A stretch of 64,000 bases of DNA from NCBI GenBank assembly GCA_013398955.1, contig VWPU01001211.1, positions 54,454 to 118,453 on the forward strand, written 5' to 3'. Positions 1-12,800 of the stretch are shown piece after piece (the first letter of the stretch is position 1; the number at the start of each line of letters is the position of its first letter). This DNA is from Callaeas wilsoni. Lineage: Eukaryota; Chordata; Aves; Passeriformes; Callaeidae. Both the position numbers and the translations under genes were made by a program. The notes under the pieces were generated by a model that did not search any database, was not told where the DNA came from, and was given only the letters and a program-made list of their open reading frames with translations.

Positions 1-1820
1 ATTAGTGATAAGCTGGTAGCTTATAAAGGGCACAATACTAATAAAAAAAATATTTGAGTCTTTCATTTCCAGAAGCATAAAACTAGGGGTACTCAGACTG
101 GTGTTGCTGAGTTACTCAGCACATTGCTCTGGTATTTACTGGAGGTAAAGACAATGCAACCATCCAGAAACCAGGGTAATAATCAAACAAGCTAGAAAAA
201 GAGATTTTATATTTAATTCCACTCATCTAATTTTAATCTTTAAAGGCATTTCAAGCTTAAACAACTTGAATGATTCATCTTTCATCTCTCAGCAATGATG
301 CTACTTACTTTTGTTGTTTTTTTCCATCAATATGAAGATTTTACTATAAAGGAACATGAGCTTTTCTGAATAAGTTACAAAGGGATGGCATTTAAAGTTG
401 ACGATTAGAAAAGGAAAAATGATGACAAATATTTCATTAAACTTCATTACATTTCTGCCTCTCACATAAGTAAACTGCATTTCTTTCTTCCAGACAGAAA
501 TCTACATTTGGAATTGTATAGTGACTGCTTTCTTATTTATGATCTTGCTCAAACTCAATTGAGTTTCTCTCTGTCTCTATTTCTTCCTTTTCCTCCTGCT
601 GCTGTTAATTAAGATAAATATATCAGAAGTGTTATTGCTGAAGGGAAAGCTGGAGCAAGTATCATTGGTCTCTGTGATATTTCCCATTTTGCCATGAGCT
701 GTCATCAATGATTTAGGACCAAGTGCCAAGGATTATATTAATCTTGATAAAATTAGCAAATGCTCTGTAATGTTGACATCCTTTGCTGCTAAATGACATT
801 CCCCTGGCTGGACCATTACCACTGAGGAAAAAATACTATTTTTTTCTCTGAGGATAACAAATGAGGGCATAAGGTGAATACTTTCTTTTTTTCCCAGAAA
901 GGCTGAAGGACAAATTCAAGTGTTACTTGCTCTAAACATTTGGCCATTGTTCCAGCATCATTGGTGAAAATCTGTGACAAACTCTTAAAGGATATGGAAA
1001 AGCTCTTCTGAGGCCAAGGGATGAAGGAGGAAAAGAATTCTATTATATTTCTGTTTGATAAAGGGAACTATTATACAAGGAAATATTGTGTGAGGAAGAT
1101 TTTCTTTGTACACAATGTACTAGAAATAAAAACTTTTTTTTCTTTAAAAGCACTGTGCATAACCCTTCCTGTAAAAAGACATATGCACATGTCCACCTCT
1201 TGTACACCTTCCTGGACACAGGATTTTCCTGAGACTTTCCAAGCCTGGCTCTGTACAGCAGCCACAGACAAAAATCACCTCCAGAACAAGTGACTGTGTC
1301 AGCCTGACCGGGGCTGTCCCATTCCTTCCTTTCTTTGTCCACATCACTCAAGGCATCTGTACATCTTTTTTCAGTCTGAGGGAGAAAGAGCTTTTTTAAA
1401 TTCTCTGTGTACAATCTCCCCCAGCCCAGGAGACATAGAAATAACCCAGAGCTTTGTTGTGCTTAGGTTAAAAGCTTCACTAACTAGCTATTAAAATCTG
1501 GGGGTTTTGCACCCCTGGGCAGGCAAGAGGTCAGCTTGTGAGATTCGTTTATCTGTGTGATCATCTGCACTGATTTCTATGCTCATCATGGACATTTCCA
1601 CTCCTCACATGGGCTTTTTTTGACCTTACACATTACCAGAGCCACTTCTTACAGGACCAGAGACACCAATGCTGCATAAGGTGCTAAATAACTTATCCCA
1701 CACTTCCAAAACTGAACCCAAACCTTTCAACGTGGCTCATATTTGACCTGACAGCTGAATTAAGCTCCAATGAGCAGCAGATCTTTACTCTCTTTGACTA
1801 ATGTGCCAGTTCAGACACAA
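1..1820. other. AT-rich non-coding DNA
   Basis: I see no gene, RNA or dispersed repeat that I recognise. Overlapping open frames at 1021-1414 on both strands are short, lack similarity to any family I know and have no recognisable splice context. Composition is AT-rich with few CpGs until about 1820, where it changes. Intergenic or intronic status cannot be told apart from this sequence. Confidence 0.6.
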
Positions 1821-2360
1821 ATCCAGGCGGAAACAACCCGAGAGGGGCGTCTCTCTCGCGCTCTCTCTCCTGCCTGACACGCAAGCAGGCCCCGTCAGCA
1901 CCTCCCCCACGGGTTCGGGAAAATAATTCCTCGAGTGAAAGTGAAAAAAACTAATTATTTAACAAAACAGAGTCCCCCGCTGTCACAGGGGAAAAAAAAA
2001 GAAAAGAAAAAGAAATATTGACACCCCCTCCCCTGTCCCCTAAAAGAGGACTATGGATTTTAGAGTTCTTTCTGTAGGTAAAACCTGCAGTCCTGAGCTG
2101 GGCCGGGCCAGGCAGGGTCCGACGATCCCCCTTGGAGGGTCCCGCCGAGCAGGGCCGGAGATGGGAGCTGGTCTCAGATGAAAAGCAAACCAAAACAGTC
2201 CAAAAAGGAACAGAGGCCGCTGAGGCAGATCACAGTCCCTTCTCCGCTGAAAGCCGAAGAAGCTAGAGAGCAAAAGTCCTCTAATCAACAAATGTTGTCA
2301 GAATCAGGAGAGAAAAGAATGCAAAACATGCTCGATGCAAGGTCAAGCTGGCCGCTTTGA
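1820..2360. promoter_or_regulatory. CpG-enriched segment, possible promoter or enhancer
   Basis: CpG dinucleotides cluster here (for example around 1845-1865, 1915-1935, 2100-2160 and 2215-2265), whereas the surrounding DNA is CpG-poor. Purine-rich and pyrimidine-rich tracts alternate with GC-rich blocks. An ISRE-like motif sits at 1935-1946. A 60-codon open frame at 2178-2360 (plus) is lysine-, glutamate- and glutamine-rich but matches no family I recognise. This could be a small CpG island, an alternative promoter of a neighbouring gene, or a constrained enhancer. It is weaker than the island at the right edge, and no core promoter is obvious. Confidence 0.4.
1935..1946 (+). promoter_or_regulatory. 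ISRE/IRF-like motif
   Basis: The bases GTGAAAGTGAAA fit the GAAANNGAAA core bound by interferon regulatory factors. The site lies at the left side of the CpG-enriched segment. A short motif like this can occur by chance, so function is only suggested. Confidence 0.3.
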
Positions 2361-2411
2361 AGAGTTCTCTCGGCTTCTCTCTCCCCCCTTTGCAATTTAA
2401 AGGTACACTAG

Positions 2412-2464
2412 AAATCAAGCAGGTGCTGGGGAATACAGTATGGTCATAGAATCACCCCAAGACA
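2412..2464 (+). repeat. Unidentified short dispersed repeat, copy 1
   Basis: Positions 2427-2464 match 17724-17761 at 37 of 38 bases. The match extends left through a shared AATCAAG start with a small insertion in the second copy. Similarity stops abruptly on both sides, right after the shared bases GACA. I do not recognise the family. It could be the end fragment of a mobile element or a small segmental duplication. Confidence 0.6.
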
Positions 2465-2469
2465 ACTAA

Positions 2470-5400
2470 ATACGCTGATATTTTAGGAGGGGTAATGCTC
2501 AGCTCTGTCCTCACAAGAACCTGGTCCCTGCTCCAGAGCTCCAGCCCGACTGTGGCCATTTGCAGGATCAGAGTTTGCCACAGCTGTGCTAATGCATCTT
2601 AATATTGAAGTGACCCTTAGTAAATTCTAGAGTTTATGGATTTGCTGCCACTGCAATTTAAAAGTAGACACTTCTCAGCAAGGTTGAATTAACATGTGTC
2701 AGCACAGATTTACACAAGCACAGCTGATAACTTCCTGGCAGGAAAGGAGGAGATTGTTATTTTTAAATGAAAGCCTGGAAGTTGTAAGAAAAATGCGGAA
2801 TGAAGGGAGAGATGCAGATACCTTCTCAAAAGGAACAGAGCACCAAGTGTCATTTTTACACTTCTGATTTTCATCTGGAGGGATTATTGTTCGGGCTTTA
2901 GACTTATAAACATACATAAAATAATTACTGTATAAAGGCTACAGAATGTGATAATGAAAACTTTAAAGGAGATGTTTGGTGAAAAGTATCAGACATGATT
3001 CCATACTCTCACTGAAACTGTTGAATTAGACTACCTATGGTGCATGAAATCATTTGACAAGTTAAAAGCCCCATGACTTTGCCTATAAAGTTTATGTAGT
3101 CTATTGACTGGCTGTTCCTTAGTTTAATTTTCACTTTAAAAATAGGGAATGTGAAATAAAATATCTCTCACCCTACTTAAGGCTGGTTGCTATGACTGAT
3201 TAACAATACTACGTTTGCTTCCTGAGTACATTAAAGCCAGGGATGATAATTCTTGCAATACTGCCTTAACTCAAAGAACTGATTTTTCAAAGCTTTGCAT
3301 TAGCATAGGAAAGAAATCTGTTAAAAAACCCAAACCAACAAGTGTTCAGGGACATTCACATACAGATGCAAATGTGCATATCAGTATTTAAACTTGAAGT
3401 AAACTTATGGATGGCTTAGAACCTATGCAGGAATGTTTAAAAATATAATTATCCTATTGTTACACTTTTTATTTCCAGTGGAAAAACGTGTGCATATAGC
3501 TTTTATAATCCCTGGTCAAATATGAATGAATGAATCATGTAAGATTGAGATTTTGAGAGCAAGGTGCTGTTGGAATAAAATTTTGTGCCTAAGAAAAATA
3601 TTCTCCATAGAAAAGAAAATATCATCTGAAAAGATCTTATCAGTGGAGGAGGGGATGTAGAAGCTGACTGTTCATACAGAATCTCTCCACCAAATCCCAT
3701 AAAATGATGATCCATCACAGAATCTCCTATGATATCCATCCATTGGATAAGGCCACACTCCACTAAATAAGATTCAGAAGATAAATTGTCTCCAGTATTA
3801 TGGTGACACATTTAAAGGCTATAATCCATGGCCAAGGCTTTTAATGTTGACTACTGAGAAACTCTTTTATAGAGCCAAATACACTCTAGGAACATTCCTC
3901 TAAGTTTTCTCAGCAGAGAACATTGAGAATTGCAGCTCCAATCCTTAGCCACTTGGGAAAAACACTGCTATAAATTTTTCTTCTCTTCAAACTATTGCCT
4001 TCTCTTCAAACTGTATTACTTATTTACTTCAATTCCAGACTATTCCTGCTCCAGTGCAGAGATTATAAGAGGTACTTATGGGACAAGTGACTTTTTTGTC
4101 AATTTTTTGAAGCATAATAATTTCTCCCTTGTTCTTGCATAGGACTTAGAGGTGGCCACACGTTTCTTACCAGGAGACTGCTTCAATCACCCGGCAAAAT
4201 CTTTGCAATAAATAGCACATTTTTATGGAAAGGACAATGGATTCTGAAACAGGATGAGGGAATACTAAAGGAAAAATTTTCAATGCAGGAAGCTGCCCTA
4301 ATGTCTACAAGTGACACTGCATGTCAGGTGTTACTCAAGAGGATTTTAAAGACATTTAAAATGTGCTCAACTCTTTCTAGCAGCATAACAAGAGCTAAAT
4401 GCTTTTAAAATCTATGCTATTTCTTCTGAATTACAATTCCTGTTGTCAGTCCAGTTCTCAACAAGACATTCCATCAATCATTCTACTAGAAGGAAACTCT
4501 ATGTGAGTTTGAAGACACTACAGAAATAAAAGAGTCTCATGTTTCATTCATCACATTAATATTTATACTAAAGCTCTCCTTGTAGCCATGACAGGCAATT
4601 AAAGAAACTAAAAGCTATTAGGAAATTCAGTTTATAAGAGAAAGTTTGTCAACTTCTATTATCTGTTTTATTTGTGCAAGATTGCAGCTGTCATGGTGCA
4701 ACTCAGCTCTCACTGCTGAGGTACAAAAGTTTAAGAGCTCCCAGTCTCATCCTGAAGGCTTCAAGTCCACAGGGGAGGCACAGGGAGAAAGAAACAGGAT
4801 GGCTCCTGCAGGGACAGGAATGTGCATCACCTTTACTCACCCATTACATGCTGTAACACAGGCACTACCATCAAAGCAACAAATAAAGAATTTTAATGAT
4901 GCTGAAATACTGATGAACTGCTCACTACTATCAAGGGCAACTTGCATTTCTTGTAAATTAAGAACAGCAAAATCACCTCGCGTGTCTGCCTAGTCTGGAT
5001 CCATTCATGGCAGGAGAGTGCAAAATCTTTCACACAGGTTTGGGATCATCCAGCTGTCAACAAGAATATAGAAATATTTAAACCCAAACTTTGCAAAGCT
5101 GAGTGGGCTTGAACATGGAATCTGGACTGTTCTACTGTAAGGAGGAACATCAGGAAAAAAGAATCACTGACACCAGAAGCAAAATTCAAAGTCTTTTATT
5201 TGAGTCAAATAGAAATTCTGAAGGTATTATTTTAACTTCACTCTGCTAAAAAATCGAGTCAGACTTTCTGAAAGCATTTTATATTTGATGAAATTGCTAT
5301 TTGTGATCAAAAACAGTTGTTGAAATTTCCAGCCAGCTCCAACAAAGATGTTTTCAAATATGTTCCCTAGATTAAGCTCATTACTTTGATTTTATAAAAT

Positions 5401-7400
5401 GTCAAACAGTAAAATTTAGCACAGATAATTATTTAAATGAGAAAGCCAGTAAAACCTAAATTGACATGCCATCTTGGAGTTGGAAGAGTACTTTCCACTT
5501 ATTCTTTTGAACACCATCCACTTTTCCACTCAGTTTAATGTAACTATCAAGCAATTAGCAAACCAATCAAAATATTCTGAATTTCCATTCATTCTACCAG
5601 ATCTCCACTGAAATGTTCAATTCATTTAGTTTACAGATTACTATTAAAAAGCCATTATATTTACCACGGGGAAGACTAGTAGACACCAAGTCATATATTG
5701 AGAACACCATCAAAGTTCAACCAAATGCCACTAATTACTCTATTTTAGCAACACTAATTACTATTTGCAACCAGTGTGATGAGTTTCATAAAATTATTGA
5801 TTTCTACTCTTTTAAGAATAATTGTACTTCATCCATAAGACATCACACACGGCCAGTGTGTCATTTAGCTCTTTCCCAACTTTGTGTTCTTAGCAAAGTT
5901 CCAGTCTGTTTTCTTCCAATCATGGAATTGTCCAGTTTATACAGCTTGAATGACTGAAAGAAACACCAAATTTTCTCCTACAACATCGCCTTAGGTTTAG
6001 AACAAATGTAAGTGCGCAAAGTATGTAATTACAAGTTAATTAGAGGCATTTGTACTTAACGAACACAGACACCAAACCCCCAGTCGATACTAAAGACAGG
6101 AATTCTTGGAGGAGGTAAGGAGCTGGAACACACAGATTAGCCTTACAGATAAACCAGGAGAGAGCTGAAACATTCATTGATTAGACCCTCTCACCCTGCC
6201 CCATTTAAAATGTGATACAAACATGACCTTCAGAGAATGATCATGCCAGAGAGGCACTGCTGCCATCCAACAGCTTCCACCACAGGATTCCTGGTGGGAA
6301 TTTCAGAGGTAACAACACTCAGAGGGTGAATGTTGCTTTCCAATCAATATTTCCTTGTGAACAGTTGTGCTTCCCCTACATATGCACAGAGGAGAGACTT
6401 TTCACTGCAAAAACATAATTGTGAATGCACTCATAACATCTCTGGGGAATGTAACTTCTTCCCCTCTAAATAAGAGACACTTAAACAAATGCAAGTTACT
6501 TCACAGGGAAGTTGAGAGCATTCAGAAAAATGTGTGTGGAACAGATGAAAAATCAAAACATTTATTTATGTGAGGTCTGTGGGATCTGACATCAGGCTTC
6601 ATATTTTTTTTCTTCCCCTATTCTTTCATTCTTAAGCATTAACAAGTACCCGAAAAAGAAAAGAACTGTCCATTTCCCATTTCCTTCATGAGGCAGCTAG
6701 AATGCTTTCTTATTCACAATTAAAACACAAGAGCAATGCAATTTTTACTCCATTTCTGTTAGGATAGAAAAGAGTGAGAGAAGCCCCCATAGGAACACTG
6801 ACTGGAGAAGAAAAAATGTGTACAATTTTAAAATCTTGAAGGTGGTGTTAAATCCAAACCAGCTTTTAAAAATTCAAATCTTCCTTTTTTCTTTTTTTTT
6901 TTGACTTGCAAATTTCTTTACAAAAACCCAAGCATATTGTTACACTCCCAGCTTATGGTACAGTGTGGTTTTACCTTTGAGACTCAGATTGTCATTGCTC
7001 TAGGAAAAGAACAAAGAGCCTAATTTTCAGAAGGAATGAACTCACAGAATTTCTGCTGGAGTCAAGTATAGCTGTAGGCATTCAATATCTCTTGAAACAA
7101 AATGTATCACGCTCAGCCATTGTTCAGAGTCTTGTGCCTGTTTATGCATAATCAAAAAAGAAAAGAGTTATTCCCATAGGATGGACTAGATTTATTTTTA
7201 ATTATTTTATGCCAAGTATAGATATTTTGCCAAATTCCAAAGAAAAGTCAAAATTCCCTTGGGCACATGTTCTCAGATATCCTTTCAGCATCAGGTATTA
7301 TTTCAGAATGTCTTTAGTAATTCCAGGTGTGTCTCAGATTAATTAGAAGAGAAGTGAGGTGTGAATGCTACATTTTTATGATCATTAATCTTCAGGAAGA
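2470..7400. other. AT-rich non-coding DNA
   Basis: No gene or recognised dispersed repeat is visible. A 14-base direct repeat (CTTCTCTTCAAACT) occurs at 3980-3993 and again at 3999-4012. Open frames at 3503-3811, 4646-4993 and 5613-5957 are short and unlike any protein I know. An A-rich/C-rich motif lies at 3322-3341. Confidence 0.6.
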
Positions 7401-7818
7401 TGCTCCAAGGGCTGAGCTCCTCTGCTCTGGAGCCAGGCTGGGAGAGCTGGAGGTGTTCACCTGGAGAAGTCTCCAGGGAGACCTCAGAGCCCCTTGCAGT
7501 GCCTAAAGGGGCTCCAGGAGTGCTGGAGTCGGGCTGGGACAAGGGATGGAGGGACAGCACACAGGGAATGGCTTTCCACTGCCAGAGGGCAGGGCTAGAT
7601 GGGATAGTGGGAAGGAATTGTTCCCTGTGAGGGTGGAGAGACCCTGGCACAGGTTTGCCCAGAGAAGCTGTGGCTGCCTCATCCCTGGAAGTTTCCAAGG
7701 CCAGGTTGGATAGGACTTGGGGCAACCTGGGATAGGGGAAGGTGTCCCATAGCAGGGGCTGGAACAAGATGAGCTTTAGGGTCCCTTCCAAGCCACCTTG
7801 AACCTTTCCATGTTATGT
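7401..7818 (+). mobile_element. CR1 LINE fragment (3' end)
   Basis: The segment reads like the 3' part of an avian CR1 element in the forward direction. Landmarks in order are the CTCTGGAGCCAGGCTGGGAG block (7425-7444), the TCAGAGCCCCTTGCAGTGCC block (about 7485-7504), a TTCCCTGTGAGGGTGGAGAG block (about 7621-7640), and the terminal GGGTCCCTTCCAAGCC block (about 7780-7795). It is 5'-truncated, as is usual for CR1, and encodes no reverse transcriptase. Small deletions relative to the family pattern and a degraded terminal ATTCTATG-type tail indicate an old copy. Open frames at 7339-7897 on both strands are by-products of this repeat. Confidence 0.93.
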
Positions 7819-9574
7819 TGCTGCGAAGTTGAATAAAACAGAAGATTTGGATTTTAGATAAAAGTGGCCACATAGAATCACTAAAATCAGAAAACAATGA
7901 ATGGATCAGTGACTATTTCTTGAAAGTTCACCCATTAAGATAAAACATATTTTTCTGGCCATTAAAAGAAATAATAGAAAATCGCCTGGAATATTTTATA
8001 AGGTGATAAAAGAGAACTTTGTGAACATGATTTGTATTCATCTTCAGCTGCTTGAAGTATGAGGAACATGTGCCTTACTTTTCTACAGGAGTTTAACATG
8101 ATCTGTTAGGGGCGGGGAAATATGAACACCTCAAGCCCCTTCAATAGGACTGCTCAAGGTGGGGCAAAGCATCACAAACTGGGCAAGACATAAGGGGACA
8201 GACTAGAGCAAGAGGGATTTTCCACCTGCCTCTGCTTTCCTTGCCCCCTCTCTCCCTTCGCCCTCAACTTAATGCACAGTGGGATGTCAAGGCCATTGTT
8301 GAAGTTGATCCCAGCATCATTCCAGGCTGGCATCAGGGAACAATGAGATCCTTTTAGAGATTTGTTTATTTGTTCAGTTGGCATTAAATGATGATATAAA
8401 GTAAAGGTGTTGAGAGAACCAGGCACGAAGAGTGCAGGTTCTGTTGTGCTGCAAGCTCCTGACTGGGGGATGGAATTATGTGCTCCCCTCCCAGCACCAC
8501 TGTGCACATCACTCAGCATTGGAAGGACACATGGAGACAAGCAGGGAAAGCCTGTCTCCCTCACAGGCACACTAAGGAGATCCTACTTATGATCCTATTG
8601 TAGAACTATTGCTGTTCCCTTGAAATAAAAGTTTATAAAATAAGTAAAGCAGCTCTTCAAAAGCTTTTCGCCATTCGTCATTCACACACCTTACCACAAT
8701 GGCTGAAAGAGAAAAAGGTAGACCAGACTTTCATACGTGCAGGATCATCACATCATAGTAGTTTGTCATTTAAAGCAGTTTAGTAACTTATGGGAAAAGC
8801 CTTCCAGGAATCAGTGCCTTCCCTGCAGTGTGGCTACTGCATCATTATCACATCACTGCTCCCTATTGTCATAATTGCACTTCCTTTGCTAAAGGAGCTC
8901 CAAGTTTAAGCTATCCTGAGATCCAAAATAAAGGCTGAACCAGTTAAAAATAAAAAAAAGTTGTTCACTTAAATTCATGGAGAACAATCACCGAGCCCAA
9001 CAGATCACTACAAGCAGAAATTGCAGGGGGTTTATGACACATTTTAAAGCTACTTTCTAAAGGATTTGGGTCAGTAAATATTAGCAATTAATATGGAATG
9101 GGTGTGAAATGCAAGTGGGAAATCAAAATATTCAAAACAGAAAAGTACAAGTCAGTACTTGTCTTATATCATGGAATTCCTGGTGGATTGATGAAGTTCA
9201 TTGTATTTTCGCTTTCTATCTTTACCCAATTTTTCTTTTATCTCCAGAATCCCAAAGTCTCAGTGTTAGAAACTTGTGGAACTTTTTTTAGCTGCTTTTC
9301 TCTTTTTGCCATTAAGTGTGGGTGAGGAAGAACAGAACTGTCCACAGAACTGGAAGGTGTAATCTCTGCTGATTGCTTGGCTTTGATAACCATTACAGCG
9401 TCCCTCAGCAACCTGTCACATGGCTGCCATGTGAAAGAGGGTGTCATACACTGAAAGATTAGGATCCTTTGCAAGGAGTAAGGAAGATGAGCAAAAATGG
9501 TTCTTGTGCACAAGGGCTTGCAAAGGAAACCCTTAATTTTGCAGCCAGAAGTTCTCATGTAGTATGTAGGAACG

Positions 9575-9594
9575 GAATATATATATATATATTC
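9575..9594. repeat. (AT)n run, 20-bp palindrome
   Basis: An AT dinucleotide run flanked by GA and TC, making a 20-bp self-complementary stretch. It is most simply a short microsatellite. Confidence 0.85.
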
Positions 9595-12500
9595 AGTATA
9601 TATTTTCTTCCATTACTCTGTTTTCTTTCATAATGGGAGACTTTTTTGCACTATGACCCCCAGATACCTCCTCTCTGGAGTGTCAGCTTTTCTCCCTGCA
9701 TGCTAGTAAACATGGTAAGCTGAGGCTGATAACTGAATTCACCCTGAAAGGTGCAAAATTAACAAGAAAGGTCGGGCCCTAACTGGGCATGTGTTTGGAT
9801 GAGGACAGAACTTGCCATGTTTGTATCCTCAACAAGGCTGTTGGGAGCCCAGTGCACATAGAGCACTCTTGTGGGTGTGCTTCCCCTGTGCTATCCCTGG
9901 AAATCTTTGCCTTCCAATCCATCCTCTACAATCATTAGCTCGTATTATGTGTGTACAACTCTCAGTTGACTAAGAGCAGGTTACTGAACTTTGAAAACAC
10001 AAACATCGGGGTTTAAATCTGATCAAGTGAGCTCTGAGTTCTGATAAACTCTTGCTTGGGGCAGCTCTGATTTTCAATGATTAATAAATGATTGCAGTGA
10101 TTTTTATAGTTCAGCATTTGCCAAAAAATGAAGGAGCAAACACTTGTCACTGTACCATGCATAGGGAAAGGGAGGTCTAGTAACTCCAGCATCCATCTCC
10201 TTTATGCCTTGAATTATATCCTACTGCTCAAAAGGAACAAATGCTTTCAAGCAATGGTGCAGATAAGAGCTAATGCAAAACATTAGCAAAGATGTAATTT
10301 CATCTTGCCCTCCTCTGTGAAGACTTGCAGAATTTCATTTCCAAAGGGACTGAGACAGTAATCAACTCGTGTCCATTTACATTGGCCAGTTATGAACACT
10401 TCCATTGTGCCTTATTGAGACAAAGGATAATTTAGCAGACTCCAGGTCACTGGTTCAGAGGACTCTTATTTAATGCTAGTACTCAAAAATATATTTGTGT
10501 TGAATATTTCTGTTGGATCTGAAAAGTCTAAGAGTGTGGTCCTGCTGGCAAGAGCCTCCCAGGACTTAAATTGATTTTTCAGATATATGTGCCTGCTCAG
10601 CTAATTTATACTTTTCTGCCTGGTTTGCTTCAGGGCTTTAATTCAGTGACTGTGCAGCGTGCTCCAGAAGTACTGTTTGAGGCTATACAACTGCATCATG
10701 TTGAGGAGATGATTTTCTCTCCAGCTCCCTGCTCTGCTGAGAGCTGTTTTATACCGTTAGTACCAGGAGTTCTCTCCACTTTGCTCCTGGGTTCTTCAGT
10801 ACATTAAGCCCACCTGCCAGATAGGGCAGAAGGGCCAAGGAGTCATAGGGATTAATTGGATAAAGCACATGAAGTTAAAGCTTGCCTAGACAACTGCCAA
10901 CTCCTGCCCGCAGACACATTCCCCCTCTCCTGTCCTGCTTTTCCCTGAAGCCCTAAGTATCCTGATTGTAAATTGTGATCATTACTTCAGCAGTTTGCTG
11001 CTGGGGAGCTGTGTTAACTCTAGCTCTCTAATCTAGCTGAAAGAGCCAAGCTAATCTCCCAGTCTGGTGCAGGGTGATTCCCGCACATGGTTGATTCAAT
11101 TTTTGGAGCTTGAGGCCCTAAAAATTGGACAGCATTTTCTTTTCAAGTTCAGCTGTTAGGCCAGATCCGGACTGTCAGCTTCAGAAAGCACAGCCCCATG
11201 TTGTACTGCAGCTGCTGACCTCAATGTTTCCCATTCCAAAAAAAACCAAACTCAAAAGCTGTACTATAATGGCACAGAAGCTCCTGGAGGTAAATGTCAG
11301 CATTTCCATTAACAACACAGAGAAGCACTGATGTAAAATCAGCTCATTTTGGTCACAGTGCCAGTTGGTGTCCCTCACCCTCCAGCGTCAGCGGTCTCAG
11401 CAGAAGCACATTGGACTCAATGGATTTAAGGATTTACCTTTAACAACCCAACCAGAGCCAGGCTCCAAGCCCAGCAGGCTCTGCTGAGTTCTGTCCAGCT
11501 TGGTGGAAGGCCTACAGGAGCCAGAAACATCCCACCAAGCTATTCTATAACCCCTGGCTTTGCATGTCAAATATTATCAATATTCGGCAGCAAACTTCAC
11601 TTAATTAACAATCTCCTACTTTTAAAGCAGATATATTCTTTTAACAACAGTCCTGACACTTTGAAGAATTCAGAGCAAGATGAAGTTGGGACCTAATGAT
11701 AATTCCAAGCAGCCTTTTTGCACTTCTTGGCAAAGCTGTTCAAAAGCCCTATTTCACTCCTGCACTGCTTTCAAGCTATAACACACATTTTGCTTTTTGA
11801 CAATGCAATGGAGAAGTTGATGTAAATAAATAAAATGGATGTCTTTAGAAACCAGACTTTTGGGGAAAGAGGAACTCTAAGATCATTTTGTAGCAAGCTA
11901 AAGTGTCTAAACTATATCACAGCACACTCATAACGGAATCTAAGATATACATAGAGCATCAGAGATTTAGATTTCAAAGTAAAAAAAACCCAAAACAATT
12001 AGAATCATTAAAATATTTTTAAGAGATTATGCAGCAATGTTGCAATGTTTTTTGCTCTCATTCAAGGCGTCATTAAGACATACAAAACTCTTCCTTAGTC
12101 CATCCATCAGCATTGATACCTCCAGCATGGCAGGAGCCTTGAAAGGAATGACAAAACAGCCCTGAGGTACTGGAAAATCTCAAAGACACACAAATAAAAC
12201 CAACAAACCACCAAAACCCAAATACCAAACAACAGCTACCATCACAAAAATAAAACAAGTCTGAGTTTAAGAAATGCAGCTCATAAAATGCTGGTGAGCA
12301 GGAACACGCTTTCTGCTCTAACATCCAGCTTTCAACATGGGTGAAAATTCATTAGTCTAATCCTTTTAGGAAATTAAATTACCACAGCTTTCTCTCATAA
12401 TCAACGTGGCAGATGGCTTGGTTTTCCTAGACAGATGATAATATTAGAAACATTTTGAGAGTCATATATTCACACATGAAGCTGTAGCATTTTTTATGTA

Positions 12501-12780
12501 AAGAAGTTTACATTTCCTCTACAAGATGCTAATAGTGTCTCAGAAAACTAAAGACATTAATTATTAGCAACTGATCTCTAAAGGTAAATTACCTAAAGTA
12601 ATTCTACTTTGATCCACATTAAATCCTCCATCGTGCTATTGATTTCTCTTAGGCTCCACTTACAGAATTTATGTTTAAAAAATAAGAAAGGAATGATTGG
12701 TAATGAATTGGCATTACACTGAAATGGCTTAAATTCTCATCACCACTCAGAAAGTTTTTCCATACATTTTAAATATAGTG

Positions 12781-12800
12781 ATTCCAAGAGATTCCAAGAG
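12781..12800 (+). repeat. 10-bp tandem duplication
   Basis: The decamer ATTCCAAGAG occurs twice in direct succession without mismatch. It looks like a small replication-slippage event. Confidence 0.9.

Noticed and set aside
7339..7897. Open frames of 150, 76 and 72 codons on both strands
   Set aside because: They lie in or over the edge of the CR1 fragment at 7401-7818 and are by-products of its GC-rich sequence, with no CR1 reverse transcriptase similarity.
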